Source: Sediminibacterium sp. (lineage in GTDB: Bacteria; Bacteroidota; Bacteroidia; Chitinophagales; Chitinophagaceae). From it: a DNA stretch of 64,000 nucleotides. Positions 1 through 8,767 of this stretch are shown here, in pieces. The translations under genes and the position numbers were made by a program. The notes below the pieces were generated by a model. That model worked only from the letters and a program-made list of their open reading frames with translations. It was not told where the DNA came from and did no database searches. Each line of letters opens with the position of its first letter. The first letter of the stretch is position 1. Location of the stretch: contig JAEUVE010000018.1 in assembly GCA_016786865.1 (NCBI GenBank), forward strand, positions 304,166 through 368,165. Direction: 5' to 3'.

Positions 1-155
1 GCCAATTTTTCAGTTTGGCCCTGAATTTGGGAGGGAGAGAAGCACAGCCTGACAGTTCGGGAAGACTAGCGGGTTCTGATTGTGTCAAATTTGCATTTAA
101 CTGCTTAAAATATGGATAAAACCGTACCTTCGCGCAGCTCAAAAAGTTCTTGTTC

Positions 156-1079
156 ATGATCAGTAGAAGAAATATCCGTGTTAAAGTGATGCAGTTGCTC
201 TATATGATTGAGTCCGCGGATTCAGGTAACACATTTAAACAGCCCGTACAAAACCTCGAAAAACAGCTGGATAAAAGCCGTGAGCTCTTTATCTACCTGG
301 TTTATTTTCTGGCAGAAGTAGCCAGATATGCCGAAACCAATGCCTTGCAGCGGGCTTCCAAAAACCTGCCCTCTGCCAGTGACCTGAATGTGAATATTAA
401 AATTGCCGGTAACGATTTTATCTGGGCCCTGCTGGAAAACAAGTCTTACCAGAAAGCCATCGAAAAAGACCTTCCTGAGCGGATTATCGATATGGATCTG
501 GTGAAGAAAATCTATAATGAACTGATAGAAACCCCTGAATACAAGCAGTATATCCTGGAAGAAAATCGTGATAAAGCACGGGAGAGAGAGATCATCAAAC
601 TGATTTTTACCAGACTGATGCTGCCAAATGAAGATTTCATCAACCATATTGAAGAACATTTCAACAACTGGGACGACGATGCCGATATGATGGATCAGCT
701 GGTGCTGTCGTATATCCAGAAACCTGCCAGCGTGCAGATGGATCAGCTCATGAGTGCCGATAAATGGGATTTTGCCAGAAACCTGCTGATGACTGCCATT
801 GAAAAAAAGGAATTCTGCTCTTCCCTGATCAAACCCAAGCTGAAAAACTGGGATGCCGAAAGGATTGCCCAGCTGGATATGATCCTCATGCGCATGGGCA
901 TTTGCGAACTCCTCTATTTTGAAACCATTCCAACCAAAGTTACCATCAACGAATACATTGACCTGGCTAAAGAATACAGCACACCGCAAAGTGGTCAGTT
1001 CGTAAATGGTATTCTGGACAGCATTCACAAAGAGCTGGCTGCAGAAGGTAAAATCAATAAAATCAGTTTTAAAAAATAA
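156..1079 (+). CDS. nusB: Transcription antitermination factor NusB (long Bacteroidota form)
   Basis: NusB helps assemble the antitermination complex on rRNA operons by binding boxA RNA together with NusE (S10). The protein starts MISRRNIRVKVMQLLY, as Bacteroidota NusB proteins do. The helical NusB fold sits in the last 130 or so residues, including the conserved LDMILMRMGICELLYF stretch and the FVNGILD end. At 307 aa it is about twice the length of E. coli NusB because of an N-terminal helical extension, which is usual in this phylum. ATG 156 is preferred over an in-frame TTG at 150. A weak -7-like box (TACCTTCG, 125-132) lies just upstream. The downstream order DUF1573, yajC, coaE on the same strand is a familiar Bacteroidota arrangement and supports the call. 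Confidence 0.93.
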   Translation: MISRRNIRVKVMQLLYMIESADSGNTFKQPVQNLEKQLDKSRELFIYLVYFLAEVARYAETNALQRASKNLPSASDLNVNIKIAGNDFIWALLENKSYQKAIEKDLPERIIDMDLVKKIYNELIETPEYKQYILEENRDKAREREIIKLIFTRLMLPNEDFINHIEEHFNNWDDDADMMDQLVLSYIQKPASVQMDQLMSADKWDFARNLLMTAIEKKEFCSSLIKPKLKNWDAERIAQLDMILMRMGICELLYFETIPTKVTINEYIDLAKEYSTPQSGQFVNGILDSIHKELAAEGKINKISFKK

Positions 1080-1089
1080 ACCGGTTGCC

Positions 1090-1530
1090 ATGAAAAAACT
1101 GGCTTTGCGCTTCTTGCTGATCATTGGGATAACCGCCTGCAACAATACTGCACAGGATGTGCCCGTACAGACTGTTGCGGATACCGCAGCACTCACCATC
1201 ATCAGTTATACCGATACCGTTGTAAATTTCGGTACCATCAATATGGGAGAGCAGGCACAGATTAAATTTGAATTCACCAATACCGGCAATCATCCGCTCT
1301 ACCTTACCGAAGTAAAGCCTGGCTGCGGTTGCACCGTGGCCAATTATACCCGGGGCGCCATTGCTCCCGGAGGAAAAGGATCCGTCATTGCCGCATTCGA
1401 CAGCAACAAAGCACATCCCGGCACGGTTAGTAAAAGTATTTATGTAACCTCCAACACCAGCAATGGTGCCATACATACCCTCAGTTTTAACGGAGAAATC
1501 AGGGAACAGCCTTCTGTTCCAGCAAATTAA
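1090..1530 (+). CDS. DUF1573 domain lipoprotein
   Basis: This is a 146-aa exported protein of unknown molecular function. The N-terminus is a lipoprotein signal (hydrophobic LALRFLLIIGITAC, with Cys 16 as the lipidation site). The rest is one immunoglobulin-like beta-sandwich of the DUF1573 type: DTVVNFGTINMGEQAQIKF near the start, a GCGCTVANY motif in the middle, and a closing strand with HTLSFNGEI. A longer in-frame reading begins inside nusB at 1006, but ATG 1090 gives a clean signal peptide and lies 10 bp after the nusB stop, so it was chosen. The gene is probably cotranscribed with nusB and yajC. DUF1573 proteins are common surface or periplasmic proteins in Bacteroidota; no function is inferred here. 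Confidence 0.85.
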   Translation: MKKLALRFLLIIGITACNNTAQDVPVQTVADTAALTIISYTDTVVNFGTINMGEQAQIKFEFTNTGNHPLYLTEVKPGCGCTVANYTRGAIAPGGKGSVIAAFDSNKAHPGTVSKSIYVTSNTSNGAIHTLSFNGEIREQPSVPAN

Positions 1531-1566
1531 TTCCTATTTTCGTTTTTCAATTCTAAAATAAACAAC

Positions 1567-1905
1567 ATGTTCAGTTTAGCATCAATTCTTTTATCTGCCG
1601 ATCCAAAACAGGGCGGAACCGTTCAGTTAGTGATGATGGGCGCCATCATTCTTGTTTTCTGGTTATTCATGATCCGTCCGCAAGCTAAAAAAGCAAAAGA
1701 ACAAAAGAAGTTCGTAGACAATATGCAGAAAGGCGATAAGATTGTTACCATCGCTGGTATTCATGGCACAGTGAACAAAATCAACGAAGACAATACCATT
1801 CAATTGGAAGTAAGTCCGGGCAGCTACCTGAAGATCGAAAAATCTTCTATCAGCATGGAATGGACTGCCGCTATCAATAAGGCTGCCGCTACCGACAAAA
1901 AGTAG
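1567..1905 (+). CDS. yajC: Preprotein translocase subunit YajC
   Basis: YajC is a small inner-membrane accessory of the SecDF-YajC part of the Sec translocon. The 112-aa sequence shows the classic layout: one N-terminal membrane helix (about residues 15-35, VQLVMMGAIILVFWLFMI) followed at once by the RPQAKKAKEQKKF motif and a cytoplasmic domain with the GDKIVTIAGIHGTV segment typical of the family. The length matches E. coli YajC. The gene follows the DUF1573 lipoprotein by 36 bp and is closed by a strong hairpin terminator at 1935-1963, so it probably ends the nusB operon. Confidence 0.95.
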   Translation: MFSLASILLSADPKQGGTVQLVMMGAIILVFWLFMIRPQAKKAKEQKKFVDNMQKGDKIVTIAGIHGTVNKINEDNTIQLEVSPGSYLKIEKSSISMEWTAAINKAAATDKK

Positions 1906-1934
1906 CAGGTATCATTTAATACAGTAAATTTATT

Positions 1935-1963
1935 GCCGGTAATCCTGTATTACCGGCTTTTTT
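1935..1963 (+). terminator. Rho-independent terminator after yajC
   Basis: A perfect 9-bp stem (1935-1943 pairs with 1949-1957, GCCGGTAAT/ATTACCGGC) with a 5-nt loop is followed by six T residues (1958-1963). The T tract runs directly into the coaE start codon at 1964, so the structure occupies the whole region where a coaE leader would be expected. Confidence 0.85.
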
Positions 1964-2560
1964 ATGTCTATGCTTACAATAGGAATCACCGGTGGAATTG
2001 GCAGTGGAAAATCCACTGTAGCAGCTGTATTTGCACTATTGGGCATTCCGGTTCTGCAGGCCGACCAATTGGCCAAAACCATTATGCAGGAAAACAGGGA
2101 AGTGCAGAACCGAATTATCACCGCGTTTGGTGAAGCCGCCTACATCAACGGCAGGTTGAACACGGCACATATTGCCAATATTGTTTTCAAGGACCCCTAT
2201 CAATTGTCTGTACTCAATTCCATTGTACACCCGGTAACCATTGCAGAAAGCATTGCCTGGGCAAACCGGCAGAAGACGCCATATGTAATTAAAGAAGCTG
2301 CTTTATTTTTTGAATCTGGTTCCTCACAAGGACTCAATGGCATCATTGGGGTAAGCGCTCCGGGATCGCTTCGCATTAAGCGGGTAATGGACAGGGATGG
2401 CCTTTCGCGTCAACAGGTTCTCGATCGCATGCAGCAACAGATCAATGCCGATCTGAAAATGAAGCTTTGTGATTGGGTAATCGTTAATGACGAACTGCAA
2501 CTGATTATTCCGCAGGTACTTTTGTTGCACAAAAAATTGCTTGCACTGTCTGGCAACTAG
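1964..2560 (+). CDS. coaE: Dephospho-CoA kinase CoaE
   Basis: CoaE performs the last step of coenzyme A synthesis, the ATP-dependent phosphorylation of the 3'-hydroxyl of dephospho-CoA in the cytoplasm. The 198-aa protein begins with the P-loop (IGITGGIGSGKSTVA), followed by the QADQLAK segment, the HP motif (LNSIVHPVTI), and the IKEAALFFESG and RDGLSRQQVLDRMQ lid region, all in the expected order. Length is normal. ATG 1964 or ATG 1970 could be the start; 1964 touches the T tract of the preceding terminator, so 1970 (MLTIGITGG) is equally plausible. The gene ends in a 4-bp convergent overlap with the methyltransferase on the other strand. Confidence 0.94.
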   Translation: MSMLTIGITGGIGSGKSTVAAVFALLGIPVLQADQLAKTIMQENREVQNRIITAFGEAAYINGRLNTAHIANIVFKDPYQLSVLNSIVHPVTIAESIAWANRQKTPYVIKEAALFFESGSSQGLNGIIGVSAPGSLRIKRVMDRDGLSRQQVLDRMQQQINADLKMKLCDWVIVNDELQLIIPQVLLLHKKLLALSGN

Positions 2561-3510
2561 CTTTTGACAATCTCAAAGCACCAGCGTTTCAATTTTCCTT
2601 CAAAGTCGAATGGGGTAGTGGCCCGGGTTATGTCTTTTACCTGTTTGGAATGAATCTGTTCCCGGTCTATCTGGAACCGCGTAAAATTGGTACTGAAAAT
2701 AAGGGTGCCACCGGAACGCATTGCCGCCAATACATCATTGATCAGTTCCACATGATCCCGCTGAATGTCGAGAATATCTTTCATCCTTTTGCTGTTGCTG
2801 AAAGTGGGCGGATCCATGATGACCATGTCAAAACTGTTGGGTCGCAGGGTTTTGAGGTATTGCTTCACATCTGCATGTACATAGTGATACTGGTCTTTGT
2901 TTTTAAAGAGATTGATGGCCATATTGTCTTCGGCCCATCCCAGGTAAGTTTTAGAAAGATCTACCGAGGTTACGGAAGCTGCCCCTCCGGCTGCAGCATA
3001 CACAGAGAAGGAGCCGGTATAGCAGAACAGGTTCAACACATCTTTTCCCTTACAGCTGTTTCTGACTTTATTGCGGGTAATTCGGTGATCCAGAAACAAA
3101 CCGGTATCAAGATAATCGGTGAGGTTCACCAGAAACTTCAGTCCGTCTTCCATTACCGTAAAATATTGCTGTTCGGCAGAGAGTTTTTCGTACTGGCCCT
3201 CTCTGTGCGATTGGCGTTTGCGTTGTTTACAGTACATATTGCTCACGGGTACCTGGGTAACCGACCCGATCATGTTCATACAGTCGGTTAACCAGGCATC
3301 ATGCTGCTCCTCATCCATACCATGCCTGCGAAGGTACTCCGCGATATAGATATTGGTTTCGTACAGTTCAATACTGAATGGAAACTCTGGTAAGTCGTGG
3401 TCGTAAATTCTGTAACAGGTAATTCCCTGCCGTTTGGCCAGCTTACTCTTGTGCCTGAACACCTTGGTCAGGCGGTTAATAAACATTGCTGCTTTTACCG
3501 GATCAATCAT
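2557..3510 (-). CDS. SAM-dependent rRNA methyltransferase, RlmK-like
   Basis: This 317-aa protein resembles the C-terminal (RlmK, 23S rRNA m7G) half of E. coli RlmL. Signature segments are DYLDTGLFLDHRITR, the SAM-binding motif VLNLFCYTGSFSVYAA, SVDLSKTYLGWAEDN, and the catalytic-loop motif MDPPTFSNSKRM near residue 230, followed by DIQRDHVELI. The N-terminal 100 residues form a small RNA-binding-like domain with a Cys/Arg-rich stretch (CKQRKRQSHRE). It lacks the RlmL THUMP and m2G domains, so a stand-alone RlmK-type role on 23S rRNA is inferred. A related RlmI-like (m5C) role cannot be excluded. It lies 9 bp downstream of the aminotransferase gene and is probably cotranscribed with it. Confidence 0.85.
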   Translation of the reverse strand: MIDPVKAAMFINRLTKVFRHKSKLAKRQGITCYRIYDHDLPEFPFSIELYETNIYIAEYLRRHGMDEEQHDAWLTDCMNMIGSVTQVPVSNMYCKQRKRQSHREGQYEKLSAEQQYFTVMEDGLKFLVNLTDYLDTGLFLDHRITRNKVRNSCKGKDVLNLFCYTGSFSVYAAAGGAASVTSVDLSKTYLGWAEDNMAINLFKNKDQYHYVHADVKQYLKTLRPNSFDMVIMDPPTFSNSKRMKDILDIQRDHVELINDVLAAMRSGGTLIFSTNFTRFQIDREQIHSKQVKDITRATTPFDFEGKLKRWCFEIVKS

Positions 3511-3519
3511 TCAGTTGTA

Positions 3520-4710
3520 TTACTTCAGTAAAGCAAGGGCTGCTGCGATGCGTGTCCAGGCTCTTTCAATGTTTTCCATACTGTTTGCAAAGGAGAATCG
3601 AACGCAGTTGGGTTCTCCGAATGCATCACCCATTACCGAAGAAACATGCGCCGTATTCAATAAATACATGCTCAGGTCCGAAGCATTCTTGATCAGATCC
3701 ACTCCGTTTGTTTTGCCGTAGTAAGCACTAACATCGGGGAATACATAAAATGCACCTTCTGGTTCAAAGCATTTGAATCCGGGTATTTCCTTAACGAGCT
3801 CAAGGGTTCTTTTTCTTCTGCGGGTAAACTCTTCGGTCATTGCCTGTGAAGGTCGCAGATCGCCGGTAAGCGCTGCAATGGCCGCTTTTTGTGTAATAGA
3901 GCAGGTACCGCTGGTAAACTGTCCCTGAATTTTTTCACAGGCTTTCGCAATGGCCACACTGGATGCGGTATATCCCAAACGCCAGCCAGTCATGGCAAAG
4001 CCCTTGCTCAAACCATTGATTACCACCACGCGATCTTTGATGTCTGCAAACTGTGCAATGCTCTCGTGCTTGTTTACAAAATTGATGTATTCATAAATTT
4101 CGTCGGAAATGATGATGATCTGCGGATATTTTCTGAAAACTGCTACCAGCGCTTCCAGCTCGGCCTTGCTGTACACAGCGCCCGATGGATTGCAGGGAGA
4201 GGAGAACATAAACACTTTGGTACGGGGAGTGATGGCCGCTTCCAGCTGCTCGGGTGTAGCCTTGAACTTGTTGTTCACTGTAGTTCTGATTTCCACCACT
4301 TTACCACGGGCAATTTTTACCAGTTCTGAATAAGTAACCCAGTAAGGAGTGGGGATGATGACTTCATCCTCCTCATCTACCAATGCAAGAATGGTATTGG
4401 CCAGGCTTTGCTTGGCACCTGTTGAAGTAACAATCTGCTCTGGTTTGTAATCCAGATCATTGTCCCTGAATAATTTGGTACATACTGCTTCTCTTAAATC
4501 GAGGAATCCCGGTACGGGTGTATAATGGCTCCAGTTGTCGTTAATGGCTTTGATGGCGGCATCTTTCACATGCTGTGGCGTATCAAAATCCGGTTCACCA
4601 AGGCTCAGGTCGATTACATCAATTCCACTGGCGCGTAATTCGCGTCCCAGTTTAGCCATTTTAAGGGTTTCGGGCTCATTAAACCGGTTCAATAGAGAAG
4701 AAAGTTCCAT
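3520..4710 (-). CDS. PLP-dependent aminotransferase (aspartate aminotransferase family)
   Basis: This is a fold-type I class I/II aminotransferase of 396 aa, the usual length for the AspB/AspC-like Igamma group. Visible signatures include LSLGEPDFDTP near the N-terminus, STGAKQSL in the cofactor phosphate site, the SSPCNPSGAVYS motif with the conserved Asn, SDEIYEYI with the PLP-ring Asp, and the Schiff-base lysine in NGLSKGFAMTGWRLGY at about residue 236. The C-terminal NCVRFSFANSMENIERAW contains the carboxylate-binding Arg. The likely reaction is aspartate + 2-oxoglutarate to oxaloacetate + glutamate, though relatives act on aromatic amino acids. It heads a two-gene unit with the methyltransferase. 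Confidence 0.9.
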   Translation of the reverse strand: MELSSLLNRFNEPETLKMAKLGRELRASGIDVIDLSLGEPDFDTPQHVKDAAIKAINDNWSHYTPVPGFLDLREAVCTKLFRDNDLDYKPEQIVTSTGAKQSLANTILALVDEEDEVIIPTPYWVTYSELVKIARGKVVEIRTTVNNKFKATPEQLEAAITPRTKVFMFSSPCNPSGAVYSKAELEALVAVFRKYPQIIIISDEIYEYINFVNKHESIAQFADIKDRVVVINGLSKGFAMTGWRLGYTASSVAIAKACEKIQGQFTSGTCSITQKAAIAALTGDLRPSQAMTEEFTRRRKRTLELVKEIPGFKCFEPEGAFYVFPDVSAYYGKTNGVDLIKNASDLSMYLLNTAHVSSVMGDAFGEPNCVRFSFANSMENIERAWTRIAAALALLK

Positions 4711-4785
4711 GCTGTTAGAGGATTATTTAGGTTCAAAAGAGGGCCTAAGTTCGGAAAAACATTCCTAACATGCGTAAGTATTCTT

Positions 4786-6027
4786 TCAATATTGCATCAC
4801 AAAAGACTGAAGATCCGGCAGATAACGGCGTTTTCTTTGTAATTCATAGCGATGTACCGCTCTGCCAAGTTCCTTCAGAAAAGGATAGCCCAGGGTTTCG
4901 TAATCGTACCGATCGTCGTTGTAAATGCCATCGCTGTTGCAGGATATGGTGGCGCTGAGCAGGAATTCTACTTTGTTTTCGATGTCCATCACATAGGCTA
5001 CATCTACCAGAAACCCATATGCGCCGCCAATCTTATTGAAAATGCGGATCTGTGTTTCTGCTTTTTTCCCGGCTCCGTAAAAGAGGGCCTTGTTGTCTGC
5101 AGTGATCGTTGTACCGGTATCGTATTTGGGAAAATCCAATTCTTCCGGATAGGCGCCCATCCACTTACGGATGAATTTGTAGTCGGCTTCCTTCAATTGG
5201 AACCGCTTCTTTTTTGGGGTAGCTTCCGGGAACATCACTGCCTGCAGCATATGATGAAAATCCTGCAGATATACCCGGTTTTTCTGATTAAACGAAAACG
5301 GATTGTTTACCAGTTTCCCGTTGCTGTAATAGCCTTTGCCCAGTGATGCATCTACAGCCGGATAAACGGTTTTACTGGTTTGGGCCGGCTGGCTGTACAA
5401 AAGGTAGCCCGAAGTATCATAAAAACGAATGGCATTGGTAACCGCATTTTGTTCCGGTGTTCTGCTGATCTGCAACCGGTGACGGATGATGGCATCCGGA
5501 TATCCCTTTTCGCGCAGTTTTCGTTGTATGTATTCCTGGCCTAAAAATTCGTACAGGCGGTTGTATGCATCATTGCTGCTGACCAGGAATATTTGCCGGA
5601 TATAATTAGCAACAGTGGGTCTTCCATCGGAGGCCTGTGGTTGATTGTACACATAATCTTCATCCGGAGCAGAACTATCGGTAATCATGGTGGAATTCAT
5701 ATCCAGTCCCGGTATATTCAGTTCATTTAGTTTCTCCAGCGCAAGCAATGTAATCGGCATCTTTACCGTACTTGCCGGATAAAAATAAACGGAGTTATTC
5801 AGGTTGTAGCTGTATTCTTTGAATAAGGGCTTGTTATTCCTTTTGCGGTTGATTTCCGTATAAACAATCTGCACACGAAATGAGTCCTTGTTGCGGAGAA
5901 TATTTTCAAAAGCAGGATTTGCCTTCAATATAGCCTCTAACGGATTCTCTTTACCGGTATTCCAGTCCTGTGCCTGAAGCAGTTGAACCTGTAACAGCAA
6001 AACGGGTAACAAAAGGTATTTTCTCAT
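4786..6027 (-). CDS. Exported serine hydrolase, class A beta-lactamase-like fold
   Basis: A 413-aa exported protein with a Sec signal peptide (MRKYLLLPVLLLQVQLLQAQ). The penicillin-recognising serine motif SxxK is present as STVK (Ser 86, Lys 89) in the context YFYPASTVKMPITLLALEKL. The region after it (VANYIRQIFLVSSNDAYNRLYEFLG) matches the class A family with its SxN-like triad, and TGTTITADNKALFYGAGKK falls where the KTG-type strand lies. It is longer than true class A enzymes (about 290 aa). This group is common in Bacteroidota, usually without demonstrated antibiotic resistance, so a cell-wall or unknown hydrolase role is inferred. ATG 6027 is preferred over an in-frame TTG at 6030. Confidence 0.75.
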   Translation of the reverse strand: MRKYLLLPVLLLQVQLLQAQDWNTGKENPLEAILKANPAFENILRNKDSFRVQIVYTEINRKRNNKPLFKEYSYNLNNSVYFYPASTVKMPITLLALEKLNELNIPGLDMNSTMITDSSAPDEDYVYNQPQASDGRPTVANYIRQIFLVSSNDAYNRLYEFLGQEYIQRKLREKGYPDAIIRHRLQISRTPEQNAVTNAIRFYDTSGYLLYSQPAQTSKTVYPAVDASLGKGYYSNGKLVNNPFSFNQKNRVYLQDFHHMLQAVMFPEATPKKKRFQLKEADYKFIRKWMGAYPEELDFPKYDTGTTITADNKALFYGAGKKAETQIRIFNKIGGAYGFLVDVAYVMDIENKVEFLLSATISCNSDGIYNDDRYDYETLGYPFLKELGRAVHRYELQRKRRYLPDLQSFVMQY

Positions 6028-6065
6028 CAACCAAACTTACAGAAAAATGATCAGCCGGTACGGTC

Positions 6066-6094
6066 TTTGAGATATCGATAAACTATTAACTTTA
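6066..6094 (+). promoter_or_regulatory. Bacteroidota-type promoter of sdaA
   Basis: A TTTG at 6066-6069, a 17-bp spacer, and TAACTTTA at 6087-6094 (consensus TAnnTTTG, one mismatch) fit the -33/-7 promoter class of this phylum. The predicted transcription start falls at about 6098, next to the sdaA ATG at 6099, implying a leaderless or nearly leaderless mRNA. Confidence 0.55.
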
Positions 6095-6098
6095 CGAT

Positions 6099-7526
6099 AT
6101 GCCACATGAAGCCATTTCTGTATTTGATATGTTTAAAACAGGCGTAGGTCCTTCCAGTTCCCATACACTGGGGCCCTGGAGGGCTGCACTACGTTGTGTA
6201 GATACCATAAAAACCAGGAGCAGTACCGGTCAGATTGCATCCGTTACGGTTTTACTTTATGGTTCGCTGGCCAAAACAGGTAAGGGGCATGGCACCGATA
6301 TTGCCGTGCTGATGGGATTGTGCGGAGAAGATCCGGTGACCATCGATGTAAACAGCATTACGCCCAAGGTCAAGGCAATCGAAACTACCCGGCAGCTCTT
6401 ACTGGGTGGTGAAACATATATTCCTTTTTCCATTCAGCAACAGGTGCAGTTTCTCTACCACGATTCGCTGGCTTATCATCCCAACGGGTTGAGTTTTCTG
6501 GTAGAAACCAATACAGGTGAGCAGTGGAGCGAAACTTTTTTTTCCATCGGGGGCGGGTTTGTGGTTAAAGAAGGTGAGAAAAGCGGAGGCAAGGGAACAG
6601 TGGATCTTCCGTTTCCTGTAAACACAGCCGACGATCTGTTGCACTGGTGCAGAAAAACCGGCATGCAGATCAGCGAAGTGGTGCTGGAAAACGAAATGGT
6701 ATGGCAATCGGAAGCTGCTACCAAAAAAGGAGTGCTTGATATATGGCATACCATGCGGGATTGCATATACAGAGGATGTCATACCCGGGGGGAATTGCCC
6801 GGAGGACTGCAGGTACGCAGAAGAGCCTTCGAACTGAACAAAAAATTGCTGAAAAATACCCCTTACACCGATCAGGAAGGCTGGCTGAATGCCATCCGGA
6901 ACGGGGGTGGAGGGTTTCAGTATATCCTGGACTGGGTCAGCTGTTTTGCACTTGCCGTGAACGAAGAAAACGCTTCTTTTGGAAGAGTAGTTACCGCACC
7001 CACCAACGGTGCAGCCGGCGTAATACCAGCAGTACTGCAGTACTATATTGCTTTCTGCGAAGGCGTTACCGAAGACAAAATCATCAACTTCCTGTTAACC
7101 GCTTCTGAAATCGGCAGCATTTTTAAAAAAGGCGCTACCATCTCTGCTGCAATGGGCGGCTGCCAGGCCGAAATCGGCGTATCTTCTGCCATGGCAGCGG
7201 CAGGGTTAACCGAATGCATGGGCGGAACCCAGCGACAAGCGCTGATGGCAGCCGAAATAGCCATGGAACATCATTTAGGACTTACCTGTGATCCGGTTGG
7301 CGGACTGGTGCAGATCCCCTGCATTGAAAGAAATACCATGGGTGCAATCAAAGCCATCACGGCTTCGCAACTGGCGCTTCAAAGTACGCCGGACTTTGCC
7401 CTGGTAAGTCTGGACAAAGTAATTGCAACCATGTGGACAACTGCACTGGATATGAACAGCAAATACAAGGAAACTGCCGATGGCGGACTGGCGGTACAGA
7501 TTCCGTTGGGATTAAGTGAATGCTAG
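6099..7526 (+). CDS. sdaA: L-serine ammonia-lyase (iron-sulfur type)
   Basis: This enzyme deaminates L-serine to pyruvate and ammonia using an oxygen-sensitive [4Fe-4S] cluster. The 475-aa chain is the fused form with a beta-like N-terminal domain ([20 protein letters not shown], the family signature) and an alpha-like catalytic domain. The cluster cysteines are expected in [16 protein letters not shown] and [16 protein letters not shown], all present. [18 protein letters not shown] is another signature. Length agrees with E. coli SdaA (about 454 aa). The gene stands alone between convergent or divergent neighbours and has its own promoter. Together with serA at 45594 the window encodes both serine synthesis and serine breakdown. 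Confidence 0.95.
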   Translation: MPHEAISVFDMFKTGVGPSSSHTLGPWRAALRCVDTIKTRSSTGQIASVTVLLYGSLAKTGKGHGTDIAVLMGLCGEDPVTIDVNSITPKVKAIETTRQLLLGGETYIPFSIQQQVQFLYHDSLAYHPNGLSFLVETNTGEQWSETFFSIGGGFVVKEGEKSGGKGTVDLPFPVNTADDLLHWCRKTGMQISEVVLENEMVWQSEAATKKGVLDIWHTMRDCIYRGCHTRGELPGGLQVRRRAFELNKKLLKNTPYTDQEGWLNAIRNGGGGFQYILDWVSCFALAVNEENASFGRVVTAPTNGAAGVIPAVLQYYIAFCEGVTEDKIINFLLTASEIGSIFKKGATISAAMGGCQAEIGVSSAMAAAGLTECMGGTQRQALMAAEIAMEHHLGLTCDPVGGLVQIPCIERNTMGAIKAITASQLALQSTPDFALVSLDKVIATMWTTALDMNSKYKETADGGLAVQIPLGLSEC

Positions 7527-7530
7527 TGCA

Positions 7531-8703
7531 TTAATTCAACTGCGGATCCAGTTCCAAAGCAGACGGATCTACGTTGGTGTAATCCCGGATTTCGTTGTAC
7601 AGGGTTCCTCTTTCGATTGGCTGGCGTTTTACCTGTTGAATTAATCTCACCAGATCTGCCGTACTCATGGAAGGATTTTGCTCTTCGCTTCCCGCCATTG
7701 AATAGATTTTAGTAGAATCATCGATGGTTCCGTCAATATCATTCACACCAAACGACAGGGTTAATTGAGCGTTTTGGCGACCCAGCATTGGCCAGTATGC
7801 TTTAATATGTGGGAAGTTGTCCATGTAAATTCTGGACACTGCATACATTTTCATATCTTCTACAATGCTGCTCTCAGGTACATTGCTCATATCGTTGTCC
7901 TGGTTACGGAACTTCAATGGAATAAAGGTATTGAAGCCTCCTGTCTGATCCTGCAGGCTGCGGAGTCTTTCCATATGATCAATGCGGTGTGCATAGGATT
8001 CAATATGCCCATAGAGCAATGTTGCATTGCTGTGCATGCCCAGTTCATGTGCTGTCTGGTGAATTTTCAACCAGCCTTCCGCATCTACTTTATCGGCACA
8101 GATTTTTTGGCGAATTTCCGGATGAAAGATTTCAGCACCTCCGCCGGGCAGAGAATCCAGACCCGCTTCATGGGCCATTTTCATTCCTTCCTCTACGCTA
8201 ACGTTGGCCTTGCGGAACATATAATCCAGTTCAACGGGTGTAAATGCTTTTATATGTAAATCCGGACGATGCGCTTTGATGGTACGAAGTAATTCGAGGA
8301 AAAAGGAGAGGGTCATTTTAGGATGCACACCACCCACAATATGTACTTCGGTAACCGGTTTACCATCGTAGCTTTTTACGATATGCATCATCTGTTCAAT
8401 GCTGAGTTCCCATCCTTCCTCTCTATTGGAATACAAACGGGAATAGGAACAGAATGCGCAGGAGAACACGCATACATTGGTTGGTTCAATATGAAAATTC
8501 CGGTTAAAATAAGTTTTGTCTCCATGCATTTGTTCACGCACCCAGTTGGCCAGCGCGCCTACATAGGAAAGAGAGCCTTTCTCAAACAACTGTACACCTT
8601 CATCAAAACTGATTCTTTCTCTGGCGATTACTTTTTTTCCGATGGCTTGTAAAATAGGATCTTTTTCTGCACTCACTAAAACTGAAATAGCTGCATTACT
8701 CAT
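7531..8703 (-). CDS. mqnE: Aminofutalosine synthase MqnE (radical SAM)
   Basis: MqnE joins SAM-derived 5'-deoxyadenosyl to chorismate-derived 3-[(1-carboxyvinyl)oxy]benzoate, forming aminofutalosine in the futalosine route to menaquinone. The 390-aa protein has the radical-SAM cluster motif CxxxCxxC (CVFSCAFC) in the typical context HIEPTNVCVFSCAFCSYSR, then EVHIVGGVHPKMTLSFFLEL, GLDSLPGGGAEIF, and the family C-terminal pattern TLSFGVNDIDGTIDDSTKI. Length is standard. The related MqnC and CofH share the fold, but the HIEPTN and PGGGAEIF contexts favour MqnE. No other mqn gene is present in the window. The organism therefore likely respires with menaquinone made by the futalosine pathway. Confidence 0.9.
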   Translation of the reverse strand: MSNAAISVLVSAEKDPILQAIGKKVIARERISFDEGVQLFEKGSLSYVGALANWVREQMHGDKTYFNRNFHIEPTNVCVFSCAFCSYSRLYSNREEGWELSIEQMMHIVKSYDGKPVTEVHIVGGVHPKMTLSFFLELLRTIKAHRPDLHIKAFTPVELDYMFRKANVSVEEGMKMAHEAGLDSLPGGGAEIFHPEIRQKICADKVDAEGWLKIHQTAHELGMHSNATLLYGHIESYAHRIDHMERLRSLQDQTGGFNTFIPLKFRNQDNDMSNVPESSIVEDMKMYAVSRIYMDNFPHIKAYWPMLGRQNAQLTLSFGVNDIDGTIDDSTKIYSMAGSEEQNPSMSTADLVRLIQQVKRQPIERGTLYNEIRDYTNVDPSALELDPQLN

Positions 8704-8767
8704 CGTGTAGGATTTGAATGCAAAATTACGAAAGAGTTGGTGAAATCACCCTAAATAATCTTGTGTT

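Noticed and set aside
222..1202. Long minus-strand open frame opposite nusB
   Set aside because: It has no recognisable motif, overlaps nusB and DUF1573 completely and has low-complexity Phe/His-rich content typical of an antisense reading.
4786..6027. Reading the class A-like serine hydrolase as an antibiotic-resistance beta-lactamase
   Set aside because: It has the SxxK motif but is much longer than true class A enzymes; the group is widespread in environmental Bacteroidota without demonstrated resistance.
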